From assembly GCA_039197065.1 (NCBI GenBank), contig JBCCUL010000008.1:186001-250000 (forward strand): a stretch of 64,000 bases of DNA. The letters are read 5' to 3'. Shown piece after piece: positions 30,417 through 39,538 of the stretch. The notes under the pieces are model-generated. The model saw only the letters and a list, made by a program, of their open reading frames with translations, was not told the origin of the DNA and ran no database searches. The translations under genes and the position numbers were made by a program. Every line of letters starts with the position of its first letter. The stretch's first letter is position 1. The stretch is from JANQPX01 sp039197065 (GTDB lineage: Bacteria > Pseudomonadota > Alphaproteobacteria > Geminicoccales > Geminicoccaceae).

Positions 30417-31054
30417 ATCGCCGGCTCCCCAGGCCAGATCGTGACCTGCACGCGGCCCTCGAAACGAAGACGCTTGCCGCCATCCTCGATATCGAACCCA
30501 TCGGCCGCAAGCGTGCCGACCGGCCCCTCGCCATCGACGGGTTCGCCACCCGCCACATGGCCCCGCCCGAGATCGACCTTGGCACTTTCCGTCGTGAAGC
30601 GGTAACCATCGCCAAAGGTCAGTTCGAGATCGCCATCCAGTTCCAGCCGATCGCGCTTTCGAAGATAGATGCCCTCATCCGCGCGCAAATGCACCGGCGC
30701 ATCGCCGGTCTGCTCGAGGATCGCGCGCAGCTGATCGAGATGAATGCGATCAGGATCGGCCGGGTCGAGAAATGCAGACGATGCCGTGACCTCATAAGGC
30801 TCGGAAGCCTCCGTCTTGCCGACATAACGCGGCTTCAGCATCCGCATGGCATCGCTGCCATGATCGGCGGCGCTCTTGAACACCGGAACGATCAGACCGT
30901 GATACCCGCCGGTGAGCCAGGGCCAGGCCACCACCACACCGAGCAGGAGGAAGGCTATGGCCGGCAGAAGAAAGCGGAGACGATCGACACGCCGACTGTG
31001 ACGGCCGCCGAGATGCGGAGTGTTCTTTATCCCGGTCGCAACATCTCTGCTCAT
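30413..31054 (-). CDS. lptC: LPS export protein LptC
   Basis: Bitopic inner-membrane protein linking LptBFG to LptA. At 213 aa, it has one membrane helix around 28-46 (LRFLLPAIAFLLLGVVVAW) followed by a periplasmic jellyroll. The ATG at 31054 overlaps the kdsD stop as ATGA and is preferred over the start seven codons upstream. The order kdsD-lptC-lptA-lptB is conserved in proteobacteria. Confidence 0.9.
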   Translation of the reverse strand: MSRDVATGIKNTPHLGGRHSRRVDRLRFLLPAIAFLLLGVVVAWPWLTGGYHGLIVPVFKSAADHGSDAMRMLKPRYVGKTEASEPYEVTASSAFLDPADPDRIHLDQLRAILEQTGDAPVHLRADEGIYLRKRDRLELDGDLELTFGDGYRFTTESAKVDLGRGHVAGGEPVDGEGPVGTLAADGFDIEDGGKRLRFEGRVQVTIWPGEPAI

Positions 31055-32055
31055 GCCACGCCTGCCCTTAAGCAATCATGCATGTGCAAAATGCCCACCG
31101 GCCGTCCGGCTTCGAGAACGAACATGACGGTGATGGGACGATCGGGGTGGTTCATCACCGCCAGCGCCTCCGCCGCCAGCGCTTCCGGCCGAATGGTGCG
31201 CGGCGACGGGGTCATGACCTCGGCTGCGGAACGGCCGAGGAGATCGGGCGCCATGTGCCGGCGAAGGTCGCCATCCGTGATGATGCCGGCAAGCTCCCGC
31301 TTCTGGTCGAGCACGCCGACGCAGCCGAAATGCTTGGTGCTCATCTCCAAAATCGCATCGCCGGTGGTGGCGTCGAGGTCGACCAGAGGCAGAGCATCGC
31401 CCCGATGCATGAGCTGATCGACTTTGATGAGCCTTCGGCCGAGCTTACCGCCGGGATGGAACACGCCGAAGCGCTGCGCGTCGAACCCGTTATGCTCCAG
31501 GAGCGCAATCGCCAAAGCGTCGGCGAGCGCCAGGGTCGCGGTGGTCGACGTCGTTGGCGCCAGCCCCATCGGACAAGCCTCGGCGCGATCCGGTAGGAAG
31601 AGAACGAGATCGGCGGCATCGGCAAGAGCGCTCCTCGCCCTGCCCACGATCGCGATCAGCGAGATGGAGAAACGGCGGCAATAGGCGACGATGTCGGCAA
31701 GTTCCGGGGTTTCCCCCGAATTGGAAAGCGCCAGCACCAGATCATCGGCCGTGATCATCCCAAGATCGCCATGGCTGGCCTCGGCCGGATGGACGAACAG
31801 TGCAGGCGTGCCGGTGGAGGCGAAGGTTGCAGCGATCTTCCGCCCGATATGTCCGCTTTTGCCCATGCCCGTAACGATCACGCGGCCCTTGATCGCGGCC
31901 ATCGTCTCGACCACGGCCGTGAACGCGCCATCGAGCGACGCCGCAGTCGCCAAGAGGGCGTCGGCTTCGATATTGAGGACCCGGCGCCCGGTGGCGACGG
32001 CGACGGAGGCGCCTTTGACGGTGGGCGCGATTTTTGGTGCTGGCAACGCGCTCAT
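31051..32055 (-). CDS. kdsD: Arabinose-5-phosphate isomerase (KdsD/KpsF family)
   Basis: Converts ribulose-5-phosphate to arabinose-5-phosphate for Kdo synthesis, feeding the LPS core. In the 334-aa protein, the SIS domain at about 50-190 contains VTGMGKSGHIGRKIA and ALSNSGETPEL. Two CBS domains fill about 205-330. It heads the lptCAB run and links LPS sugar supply to LPS export. Confidence 0.96.
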   Translation of the reverse strand: MSALPAPKIAPTVKGASVAVATGRRVLNIEADALLATAASLDGAFTAVVETMAAIKGRVIVTGMGKSGHIGRKIAATFASTGTPALFVHPAEASHGDLGMITADDLVLALSNSGETPELADIVAYCRRFSISLIAIVGRARSALADAADLVLFLPDRAEACPMGLAPTTSTTATLALADALAIALLEHNGFDAQRFGVFHPGGKLGRRLIKVDQLMHRGDALPLVDLDATTGDAILEMSTKHFGCVGVLDQKRELAGIITDGDLRRHMAPDLLGRSAAEVMTPSPRTIRPEALAAEALAVMNHPDRPITVMFVLEAGRPVGILHMHDCLRAGVA

Positions 32056-32155
32056 GACTGGCGATCAACCCATCTGCTGATGTCGACGCGTAACGATATC
32101 TGATCACCGGATTGGGAGAAGATCAATGGAGGCGCGATGATCAGCCGCGATAGCA

Positions 32156-32770
32156 TCACGAATGCGCGAAAATATCGGTCGATGACCAGCCTGCCAAATC
32201 GAGAATCGCCCGATGGGGCAGGAAGTCGAGGCAAGGCTGCAGCAGGTGGTGGCGCTGTTCTCGCTCCAGCATCTCCTCGAGGCGCTCACGCAGCGCATGC
32301 AGATGCAAAACATCGTGCGAGGCGTAGTCGAGCTGGGCCTGGCTCAGACGCGGCGCTCCCCAGTCCGAGCTTTGCATTTGCTTGGAAAGATCGATACCGA
32401 GCAGCTCGTGACAGAGATGTTTCAGGCCATGGCGATCGGTATAGGTGCGCGCGATCTTCGAGGCGACTTTCGTACAGTAGACCGGCCGGCAGTCAGCGCC
32501 GAGATAGTTCCTGAGCACTGCGAGATCGAAGCGCGCGAAATGAAAGAGCTTCAGAACATTCGGATCGTTCAGCATACGAAGGAGATGAGGCGCCTCATAA
32601 TGCGGCGTCGGGAAATGAACGACGTGGCAATGGCCATCGCCCGCCGACATCTGCACCACGCAGAGGCGGTCGCGCCGCGGATCGAGACCAAGCGTTTCGG
32701 TATCGATCGCCACGATCCCGCCAAGATCGACGTCGGCCGGCAAATCCCCAACATGATATTCTATCGACAT
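32156..32770 (-). CDS. Ribonuclease D-like 3'-5' exonuclease, short form
   Basis: A 204-aa DEDDy exonuclease: Asp23 and Glu25 (AIDTET), Asp82 (HFARFDL), and Tyr149 with Asp153 (YASHDV). It has only the exonuclease domain and no HRDC domains, as in alphaproteobacterial small RNase D proteins thought to trim tRNA and other RNA 3' ends. It lies upstream of kdsD with a 100-bp gap. Its 5' flank holds a tandem repeat and a CtrA-type box. Confidence 0.92.
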   Translation of the reverse strand: MSIEYHVGDLPADVDLGGIVAIDTETLGLDPRRDRLCVVQMSAGDGHCHVVHFPTPHYEAPHLLRMLNDPNVLKLFHFARFDLAVLRNYLGADCRPVYCTKVASKIARTYTDRHGLKHLCHELLGIDLSKQMQSSDWGAPRLSQAQLDYASHDVLHLHALRERLEEMLEREQRHHLLQPCLDFLPHRAILDLAGWSSTDIFAHS

Positions 32771-32797
32771 GCGCTCATGCTCTGTTTCGGAAGCGAT

Positions 32798-32869
32798 ACA
32801 ACATCAGCGAACCCAAATCCAACAACATCAGCGAACCCAAATCCAACAACATCAGCGAACCCAAATCCA
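32798..32869. repeat. Three-copy 24-bp tandem repeat
   Basis: The unit beginning ACAACATCAGCGAACC occurs three times without change, at 32798, 32822 and 32846, followed by a short partial copy. It starts 27 bp upstream of the RNase D start codon. In that gene's frame the repeat contains a TGA, so it is not a coding extension. Confidence 0.95.
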
Positions 32870-32900
32870 ACAACGCCGACGAGGTTTAGACCTCACCGGG

Positions 32901-32915
32901 TTAATTTCTCGTTAA
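32901..32915. promoter_or_regulatory. CtrA-type box TTAA-N7-TTAA
   Basis: TTAATTTCTCGTTAA matches the full alphaproteobacterial CtrA consensus without mismatch. It lies between tRNA-Leu and the RNase D gene, 130 bp upstream of that start. The identity is by pattern only. Confidence 0.45.
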
Positions 32916-32935
32916 CCGTAAGCCGATAAGTGAAA

Positions 32936-33022
32936 TGGTGCCCAGGAGAGGACTCGAACCTCCACGGCCATACGACCGCTAGCACCTGAAGCTAGTGCGT
33001 CTACCAATTCCGCCACCTGGGC
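32936..33022 (-). tRNA. tRNA-Leu (anticodon CAG)
   Basis: The minus strand gives an 87-nt class II tRNA with encoded CCA. It has the GCCCAGG acceptor, the anticodon stem CTAGC/GCTAG around the loop TTCAGGT, a long variable arm and the T loop GTTCGAGTC. The long variable arm and CAG anticodon identify leucine. Confidence 0.97.
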
Positions 33023-33212
33023 CCGTGCTGCTTTGGGGATTTAAGCGCTATCGACCAACCCGTCAACCGATCACCAGCCTCCAGCATATGACAAACGCTA
33101 TTTGCCGGCGCCAGCGGCTTTTTTCCGCATCCCGATTTTTCCGGCGGCGGTTATGGTTGACGAAGGACAGCCCATGGTTCAGGTCGTTGCCCGAAAAGGA
33201 GGCTCACCCGGA

Positions 33213-34160
33213 ATGGATGACAAGCTGATCACGATCTTCGGCGGCGCCGGTTTCATCGGCCGCCACCTTTGCCGCGAGCTCGCAGCCAGAGATTGGCGTA
33301 TCCGCGTGGTCAGCCGAGCACCCGGGCTTGCCGGCCATCTGCAGCCGCTCGGCGATGTCGGCCAGATCGTTGTTCAGCCCTTCAGCGGCGATGACGAAGC
33401 CTCCCTTGGCCGCTTGCTGGAAGGCTCGTCGGCGGTGGTCAACCTTGTCGGCATTCTCTACGAGACGAGGAGGCAGCGCTTCGAGGAGGTTCACGGCGAG
33501 CTTCCCGGCCGGATCGCGCGCGCCGCTGCTGATATCGGCGTCAATCATATGGTGCATGTCTCCGCGATCGGCGCCGATGAGCAGTCGTCCAGCGCCTATG
33601 CTAGGAGCAAAGCCAGAGGCGAGGCGGCGATCAGAGAGGCTTTCGCCGAAGCCGTCATCATGCGCCCGAGCATCGTCGTCGGGCCTGAGGACAACTTCTT
33701 CAACCGCTTCGCCGCCATGGCCCGTCTGCTGCCGGCTTTGCCGCTGATCGGCGGCGGCAAGACCAGATTTCAGCCGGTTTATGTCGGCGATGTCGCCCGC
33801 GCGATCGTGGCCGGACTTGAGCAAAGCGCCGCCGCCGGCCGGACCTTCGAGATCGGCGGGCCCAAGACCTACAGCTTCGAAGAGCTGCTGCGCTACATGC
33901 TAGAGGTGATCGGCCGCAAGCGGATGCTCCTCAATCTGCCGTTCGGCGTGGCCGCCCTTCAGGCGCGTCTGATGGAGCTGCTCCCGGTGCCGCCGCTGAC
34001 CAGGGATCAGCTCGAGCTCTTGAAATCCGACAATGTGGTCGGCGAGGAGGCCCTGACGTTAGACGATCTCGGCATCGCGCCGACGCCCATCGAAACGGTG
34101 GTGCCCTCTTATCTCGCCCGCCATCGCCTGTGGTCCGGCAGACCCGAGACGACTTCCTGA
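33213..34160 (+). CDS. NDUFA9-like NAD(P)-binding epimerase family protein
   Basis: A 315-aa atypical short-chain dehydrogenase. The nucleotide site is GGAGFIG (10-16), and SAYARSKARGE keeps the Tyr and Lys of the family. Alphaproteobacterial proteins of this type are annotated as complex I NDUFA9 subunit family because they resemble the mitochondrial accessory subunit. An enzymatic role is not established. The ATG at 33213 has AGGAGG ten bases upstream, so it is preferred over longer frame starts from 33102. It converges on bolA, 7 bp away. Confidence 0.88.
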   Translation: MDDKLITIFGGAGFIGRHLCRELAARDWRIRVVSRAPGLAGHLQPLGDVGQIVVQPFSGDDEASLGRLLEGSSAVVNLVGILYETRRQRFEEVHGELPGRIARAAADIGVNHMVHVSAIGADEQSSSAYARSKARGEAAIREAFAEAVIMRPSIVVGPEDNFFNRFAAMARLLPALPLIGGGKTRFQPVYVGDVARAIVAGLEQSAAAGRTFEIGGPKTYSFEELLRYMLEVIGRKRMLLNLPFGVAALQARLMELLPVPPLTRDQLELLKSDNVVGEEALTLDDLGIAPTPIETVVPSYLARHRLWSGRPETTS

Positions 34161-34167
34161 TCGTCGT

Positions 34168-34449
34168 TCAAGTTCGCTCAACCGCCTCGGCAGGCGTCAA
34201 CGCCTTGATTGAAAGCGCATGGATATCCGTAACCATAAGATCACCTAGAACCTGATAGATCAGGCGCTGTCTTTCTACTCTGCTGCAATTTTCGAATCGC
34301 TCGCTCACGACCAGCAATCGAAAATGGCTCTCGCCTTCCGGCCGCGCACCCGCATGCCCGGCGTGAAGCGCCGATTCGTCGGTCAGGTCGAGCCTGCTCG
34401 GGGCCAGCGCTTCGGTCAGCTTCGTCTCGATGATTTGGGCAATTCTCAT
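34168..34449 (-). CDS. BolA family protein
   Basis: A 93-aa BolA/IbaG fold protein. It has SHFRLLVVSERFENCSRVER, which carries the conserved FEG/FEN region, and the closing VTDIHALSIKALTP. BolA proteins partner with monothiol glutaredoxins in iron-sulfur and iron regulation. It is divergent from the XRE gene and near the J-domain protein and cobST, a grouping repeated in many alphaproteobacteria. Confidence 0.93.
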   Translation of the reverse strand: MRIAQIIETKLTEALAPSRLDLTDESALHAGHAGARPEGESHFRLLVVSERFENCSRVERQRLIYQVLGDLMVTDIHALSIKALTPAEAVERT

Positions 34450-34604
34450 GATTGTTCTCTTCCAGATAGACGATCGATCGGCCAGGTCACATGGGCGAAC
34501 TCAAGTTCTACTCCAGCATGAAGAAACCATGAATATCAGTGTGATTTTGTTCAGTTTCTGGGCATGCACGCCGAGGTAGGCCACCATGAGTTTGAACTTT
34601 CCTA

Positions 34605-34632
34605 TTGCGATTACCTGAAATTTAGCTAAAAT
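34605..34632 (+). promoter_or_regulatory. Candidate promoter of the XRE regulator
   Basis: TTGCGA (34605-34610) and TAAAAT (34627-34632), 16 bp apart, in a locally AT-rich part of the 373-bp bolA/XRE divergent region. If used, it gives a leader of about 180 nt before the ATG. Confidence 0.35.
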
Positions 34633-34693
34633 TCTATCAATAGCCCCCTTACGGGAAGGTTATCGAAGCGTTCAACGCTTTACGATTTAGAAA

Positions 34694-34744
34694 GGTCTCA
34701 CCTGTAACTTGAAGTAGAGGTCTGGGACCGGCCCCTGTGAGATC
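34694..34744 (+). other. Hairpin in the leader of the XRE gene
   Basis: GGTCTCAC (34694-34701) can pair with GTGAGATC (34737-34744). Inside is a smaller hairpin, GGTC-TGG-GACC. It lies 79 bp upstream of the regulator's start. Function is unknown; it could be a regulatory leader or part of a small RNA. Confidence 0.3.
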
Positions 34745-34822
34745 GCACGCTGGTGGGTGGTGCACAATCTTGCAGGACTGCGCCTTGTCAACTCGTTTTG
34801 TTTTGAGGGATGGAGAGTAAAA

Positions 34823-35230
34823 ATGGCGACTGTAATGGTCAAGCCGACCCCGAGCCCCGGTCCGGGCCGATCACGCGCTCAGGATATCGACAGACATGTG
34901 GGTGCCCGGATGCGCGAGCGCCGGATCATGCTCGGTCTCACGCAGCAGCAGATGGCCGAACTGATCGGGGTCACCTATCAGCAGGCCCACAAATACGAGA
35001 AGGGTATCAATAGAGTAGCGGCCGGCCGCCTCTATCACATTGCCCAGGCTCTCGGCGTCGACGTCGGTTATTTTTTCGACGGTCTCAACAGCAATGATGC
35101 GTTCAAGGCCACGCCGCAGCAGCGCATGCTGCTGGAGCTTGCCAGGAACTTCATCGGGATCCCGACCCGGAAGCACCAGGAAGCCATCTGCTCACTGGCC
35201 CGAGCCCTCTCCGACCCCGAAAACCGCTGA
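34823..35230 (+). CDS. XRE family helix-turn-helix regulator
   Basis: A 135-aa protein. Residues 23-87 form a Cro/CI-type HTH (MRERRIMLGLTQQQMAELIG, then TYQQAHKYEKG). A short basic and Pro-rich N-terminus precedes it, and a helical tail follows. This is a common single-domain alphaproteobacterial regulator family whose members vary in target; I cannot name one. The ATG at 34823 has GGAGAG upstream and is preferred over the start at 34757. A clear terminator follows, so it is probably monocistronic. Confidence 0.9.
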   Translation: MATVMVKPTPSPGPGRSRAQDIDRHVGARMRERRIMLGLTQQQMAELIGVTYQQAHKYEKGINRVAAGRLYHIAQALGVDVGYFFDGLNSNDAFKATPQQRMLLELARNFIGIPTRKHQEAICSLARALSDPENR

Positions 35231-35320
35231 TACCGGCTCGCACCGGCGATGCAATCGAGCGTCGCCGGTGTTCGTGAGCTGGGTTGCTCCATCAATCCGG
35301 CGCCAAAATAAGCGTTGTCC

Positions 35321-35354
35321 AGGCCCGATGTTCCGTCGATCATCGGGCTTTTTT
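35321..35354 (+). terminator. Intrinsic terminator of the XRE gene
   Basis: GCCCGATG (35323-35330), a ten-base loop, CATCGGGC (35341-35348), then TTTTTTC. Outer bases extend the stem with a wobble pair. The rest of the gap to the next gene at 35608 shows nothing recognisable. Confidence 0.88.
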
Positions 35355-35607
35355 CTTGGCATCGGCATGGGGTGCCCTGACCTGAGAACGAAGGCATGTG
35401 AAGTCGCCCACAGCAAGACCTGCGGGTTGCCGATATCGCGATCGGGACAGCCGATCTCAAAGGGCCGCTCTTAGACGCCGACCTCTTGTCGGACTTTTGA
35501 TTTCGGACCGGCGCGCCCCTTCTTCTTACACGCTTTTCGCCAGCCATAGCCTTGCTGGCGGCGGCTCAGGCCTTGCCCGTCCCTTGCCATCTCGCCATAG
35601 TGCCTGG

Positions 35608-36201
35608 ATGAGTCAACGACGACGACGCGCAGATGCCATCCTCGAACTTCCAGGCGAAAAAGAACAGGCCCACAAGGTCTGTGACTGGCCTGGATGTAAG
35701 AGGGTTGGCGACTATCGTGCACCCAAATCGCGCGAGCATCTACGCACGTTCTTCTTCTTCTGCCTGGAGCATGTTCGCGCTTACAATCGTGGCTGGGACT
35801 TCTTCTCTGGCATGAATCAGGCCGAAATCGAGGCTTATATGCGGGAAGACGTCACCTGGCATCGGCCCACATGGAAGATGGGCAATGCCGGCGATCAGCA
35901 CGGTGACGGCTGGCGTTGGCAAGATCCCTTCGAAGTGCTGATCAATGGGCCCGGAACCGACGGAGCCGAGGCGAAGGCGGAGTGGGATCGACCGACCAGC
36001 AGGTTCGGCAAGAAAGAACGCATGCTCAAGGTTATGGGCCTTGAGCATGATGCGACGCCGGATGAACTGAAAGCGCGCTATAAGGAACTCGTGAAAAAAC
36101 ATCATCCGGACGTCAATCAGGGCGACAAGGCGGCGGAAGAACGGTTGAAGTTGATCAACGAGGCCTATACCTACTTACGGAGCACTGACCGGATCGTCTG
36201 A
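35608..36201 (+). CDS. J domain-containing protein
   Basis: A 197-aa protein. The C-terminal J domain (about 138-195) carries the DnaK-stimulating HPD at 166-168 in KKHHPDVNQGD. The N-terminal part has a small Cys-containing region (Cys25, Cys30, Cys52) and an aromatic-rich stretch typical of the alphaproteobacterial family found beside cobS. It is probably a DnaK co-chaperone of unknown client, plausibly for the cobaltochelatase next door. The start ATG follows TGCCTGG without a strong ribosome site. Confidence 0.9.
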   Translation: MSQRRRRADAILELPGEKEQAHKVCDWPGCKRVGDYRAPKSREHLRTFFFFCLEHVRAYNRGWDFFSGMNQAEIEAYMREDVTWHRPTWKMGNAGDQHGDGWRWQDPFEVLINGPGTDGAEAKAEWDRPTSRFGKKERMLKVMGLEHDATPDELKARYKELVKKHHPDVNQGDKAAEERLKLINEAYTYLRSTDRIV

Positions 36202-36237
36202 CAGACAGTTCGGCGTTTTTTTCGGGAGCGAACTACG

Positions 36238-37257
36238 GTGCAGAATGAGTCGGCGAAGACCGGGGGCAGTCGGTCGATCAGCTTGGAAGACCTGCCAAGG
36301 TCGCCTGACATCAAAATTTCGATCCGCCAGACCTTCGGCATCGATTCCGACCTGCAGGTGCCGGCCTATTCGCAGACGACGGATTACGTGCCCGACATCG
36401 ACGAGGCTTACCGCTTCGATCACGACACCACCTTAGCGATTCTGGCGGGTTTCGCGTATAACCGTCGCGTGATGATCCAAGGCTATCACGGCACCGGAAA
36501 ATCCACCCACATCGAGCAGGTGGCGGCTCAGCTCAACTGGCCTTGCATCCGGGTCAACCTGGATAGCCACATCTCGCGAATCGATCTCGTCGGCAAGGAT
36601 GCGATCGTGTTGCGCGAGGGCAAGCAGGTGACTGAATATCGAGAGGGCATGCTGCCCTGGGCGCTGCAGAACCCGGTGGCTCTGGTGTTCGACGAATATG
36701 ACGCTGGGCGGCCAGACGTTATGTTCGTGATCCAGCGGGTCCTTGAAGTCGAAGGACGGCTAACGCTTCTGGATCAGAACAAGGTCATCCGTCCCCATCC
36801 TTCCTTTCGCCTGTTCGCCACCGCCAATACCGTCGGGCTCGGCGACACCAGCGGCCTCTATCACGGCACCCAGCAGATCAATCAGGGCCAGCTCGACCGT
36901 TGGAACATCGTTGCTCAGCTGAACTATCTCGAACATGACGCCGAGGTCCAAATCGTCAGTGCTCGCTGTCCTTTCTACGACAACGACAAGGGACGGCCGA
37001 TCGTCTCGCAGATGGTTAGCCTCGCCGATCTCTGCCGCGCAGGCTTCGTAGCTGGCGATATCTCGACGGTCATGTCGCCGCGAACCGTCATGACCTGGGC
37101 GCAGAATGCCGAGATCTTCAATGATGTCGCCTTCGCCTTTCGCGTGACGTTCCTGAACAAATGCGACGAGGCCGAGCGGCCGATCATCGCCGAATATTAC
37201 CAGCGCTGCTTTGGTGTCGAGCTGCCGGAAAGCACGGCGCAGGTCACCTTGAGCTGA
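36238..37257 (+). CDS. cobS: Cobaltochelatase subunit CobS
   Basis: AAA+ ATPase of the aerobic CobNST chelatase that inserts cobalt into hydrogenobyrinate a,c-diamide. The 339-aa protein has Walker A GYHGTGKS (82-89), Walker [11 protein letters not shown] and sensor [11 protein letters not shown]. It starts with GTG after GGGAG. cobT follows by 16 bp. The large subunit cobN and the rest of the B12 pathway are not in this window. Confidence 0.95.
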   Translation: MQNESAKTGGSRSISLEDLPRSPDIKISIRQTFGIDSDLQVPAYSQTTDYVPDIDEAYRFDHDTTLAILAGFAYNRRVMIQGYHGTGKSTHIEQVAAQLNWPCIRVNLDSHISRIDLVGKDAIVLREGKQVTEYREGMLPWALQNPVALVFDEYDAGRPDVMFVIQRVLEVEGRLTLLDQNKVIRPHPSFRLFATANTVGLGDTSGLYHGTQQINQGQLDRWNIVAQLNYLEHDAEVQIVSARCPFYDNDKGRPIVSQMVSLADLCRAGFVAGDISTVMSPRTVMTWAQNAEIFNDVAFAFRVTFLNKCDEAERPIIAEYYQRCFGVELPESTAQVTLS

Positions 37258-37273
37258 CGGGCCGGAGCCGGCG

Positions 37274-39157
37274 GTGAGCACCGGAGATAAAGATCGACTT
37301 GATCAGTTTCAGCGCGTGGTCGCCGCCACCTGCCGTGCCGTCGCCGAGCGCTCTGATCTCGCTGTGTCCTTTCGATCGGGCGACGCCAAGGGCAGCGGCG
37401 CCAGCTCCGGCGACAGCGCTCAGCCAAATGTCCGCCTCCCTCTTCCAAGACGAAGCCTGGGCGGTCATGATCTGGCGAGGGTGCGCGGCATTGGCGACGG
37501 TCTGGCGCTCAAGCTCAAACATCACGATCCCACCCTCCACAATCGCCTCTGCCCGAACGGCGATGTGACCGCCGAGATCTTTGAAGCTCTCGAGCAGGTC
37601 CGTGTCGAAGCCCTGGGCGCAAGCCGCATGACCGGCATCGCTGCCAATCTCGCCAGCGCCCACGCAGAGCGCGCGCAGCGGCCGCTGCCGACCGCGAGCC
37701 CAAGCCTCGACGATCCAGGCCTTGCCGAGGCCGTTGATCTCCTGGCGCGCGAAGCTCTTCTCGGCTTCAAGCTCGCGAAGTCGGACCGGACATTTCTCGA
37801 CAATTGGCGAAGCTGGCTGGAAAGCCGCACCGGCCGCGACTGGTCCGAGCTCAGGGCAACGCTTGCCGACCAAGAGGCCTTTGCCCTCAAGGTGCGTGAT
37901 ATGCTGAGCGATCTCGGCCTTGCCGAGCAGCTCGATGATCCGACCAACAGCGATGACGAATCGGAGGAGGATCACCAGGGCGACGATCAGGATGCGCCCG
38001 ACGACAGTTCCGGCGAGGGTGAGCCCGACGACACCGAGCCGCCGCTTGCGAGCGAAAGTGACCAGGCCACCAGCTTCGAGGAGCAGGCGGAGACCGGCAC
38101 CACCGAAGAGCAGATGGAGCAGGCCAATGCGGAGGCCGGCGCCGAAGACGACCAGAGCGCCGAAGAGCCGTTCGATACGCCGAACTATATACCGCCCGGT
38201 GGCGAAGCGCTTGCCTATCGCGTATACACCACTGCCTTCGACGAGGTGATCGAGGCGAGCGATCTCTGCAGCCCTGTCGAGCTGGGCCGGCTCAGACATC
38301 AGCTTGATCAGCAGCTCACCCGCTTTCAGGGCATGATCGGGCGCATGGCCAACCGGCTGCAGCGGCGCCTTCTGGCTCAGCAAACACGGTCCTGGGAGTT
38401 CGATCTCGAGGAGGGCATTCTCGACACCGCAAGGCTGACCCGCGTGGTCGTCAATCCCGAGCAGGCGCTGACCTACAAGATGGAGACCGATACCGACTTT
38501 CGCGACACGGTGGTCAGTCTCCTGATCGACAATTCCGGATCGATGCGCGGCCGTCCGATCGCGGTCGCTGCGATGTGCGCCGACATCCTGGTGCGCACGC
38601 TGGAGCGCTGCGGGGTCAAAGTGGAGATCCTGGGCTTCACGACCCGGAGCTGGAAGGGCGGACAGAGCCGCGAGCAGTGGCTGCGCGAAGGCAAGCCTCC
38701 CAACCCTGGCCGTCTGAACGATCTTCGTCACATCATCTACAAATCGGCGGACAGTCCGTGGCGCCGTTCCAGACGTTCCCTGGGCTTGATGCTGCGCGAA
38801 GGATTGCTGAAGGAAAACATCGACGGCGAAGCCATTCTCTGGGCGCATCAGCGTGTTCTGGTCCGCCCGGAGCAACGCCGCATTCTCATGGTCATTTCCG
38901 ACGGCGCGCCAGTCGACGACAGCACGTTGTCGTCGAACTCAGGCAATTATCTGGAGCAGCATCTCCGCCACGTCATCGAGTGGATCGAGCTGCGCTCGCC
39001 GGTCGAGCTGCTGGCCATCGGTATCGGCCATGACGTCACCCGCTACTATCGACGCGCCGTGACCATTTCCGACCCTGAGCAACTTGGCGGCGTGATGTTG
39101 AGCGAGCTGTCGTCTTTGTTCGACCTCGAACAGGCGAGATCCTCTTTCCAGCGCTAA
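37274..39157 (+). CDS. cobT: Cobaltochelatase subunit CobT
   Basis: Partner of CobS. The 627-aa protein has an N-terminal helical domain, an Asp/Glu-rich linker (about 221-300) and a C-terminal von Willebrand A domain. Its metal-ion-dependent adhesion site is DNSGSM at 419-424. The domain order and length fit the family. The GTG start follows GCCGGCG and is weakly marked. No further B12 gene follows. Confidence 0.95.
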   Translation: MSTGDKDRLDQFQRVVAATCRAVAERSDLAVSFRSGDAKGSGASSGDSAQPNVRLPLPRRSLGGHDLARVRGIGDGLALKLKHHDPTLHNRLCPNGDVTAEIFEALEQVRVEALGASRMTGIAANLASAHAERAQRPLPTASPSLDDPGLAEAVDLLAREALLGFKLAKSDRTFLDNWRSWLESRTGRDWSELRATLADQEAFALKVRDMLSDLGLAEQLDDPTNSDDESEEDHQGDDQDAPDDSSGEGEPDDTEPPLASESDQATSFEEQAETGTTEEQMEQANAEAGAEDDQSAEEPFDTPNYIPPGGEALAYRVYTTAFDEVIEASDLCSPVELGRLRHQLDQQLTRFQGMIGRMANRLQRRLLAQQTRSWEFDLEEGILDTARLTRVVVNPEQALTYKMETDTDFRDTVVSLLIDNSGSMRGRPIAVAAMCADILVRTLERCGVKVEILGFTTRSWKGGQSREQWLREGKPPNPGRLNDLRHIIYKSADSPWRRSRRSLGLMLREGLLKENIDGEAILWAHQRVLVRPEQRRILMVISDGAPVDDSTLSSNSGNYLEQHLRHVIEWIELRSPVELLAIGIGHDVTRYYRRAVTISDPEQLGGVMLSELSSLFDLEQARSSFQR

Positions 39158-39538
39158 CGCACGCAGAGCGTCGAACGGTTCGAGCTTTTTCCGATCCTGC
39201 GGCGCCAGCTGATCGACCAAAAATTTGCGGAACAATGGGATAGATCGACGTCCGGTGACGTCCGCTCGAAAGTCGCTTTAGGCCCATCCTCGCCTTCTGC
39301 CCGCGAAAAGCATCCTCCCTTTTCATCAAGGCCCTGAAGCAAACCGCGTCGAGATCAGTTCATTCTACAGATCATATCGTTGAAAACACGGCAGAAAATC
39401 TCACCAAAGCCCTTTTTTCAGAGATTCTTAATCTCCTTTAAGTTTAAAATTGGATCGAATTTTAATTGAAATTGAAGTTTTTCTGTACAACCCCTCAAGC
39501 TCATTATAGCGGTAGAATTCTTGGCTTGGGGAGATCGC
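39158..39538. other. Intergenic region upstream of the GGDEF-EAL gene
   Basis: About 380 bases without a gene. The right half (39360-39500) is much more AT-rich than its surroundings. It contains the small inverted repeat GAGATT-CTT-AATCTC (39421-39435) and probably the promoter of the following gene; I cannot place -35 and -10 boxes with confidence. Confidence 0.5.

Noticed and set aside
32798..32869. CRISPR-like repeat array
   Set aside because: The three 24-bp units are directly adjacent with no spacers and no cas genes are present.
34560..34800. 6S RNA or other known small RNA upstream of the XRE gene
   Set aside because: A hairpin is present, but I could not match the characteristic central bubble of 6S RNA, so it is reported only as an unexplained leader structure.
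37244..38875. 543-codon frame antisense to cobT
   Set aside because: CobT has a full vWA domain on the plus strand. The antisense frame is compositionally biased and lacks motifs.
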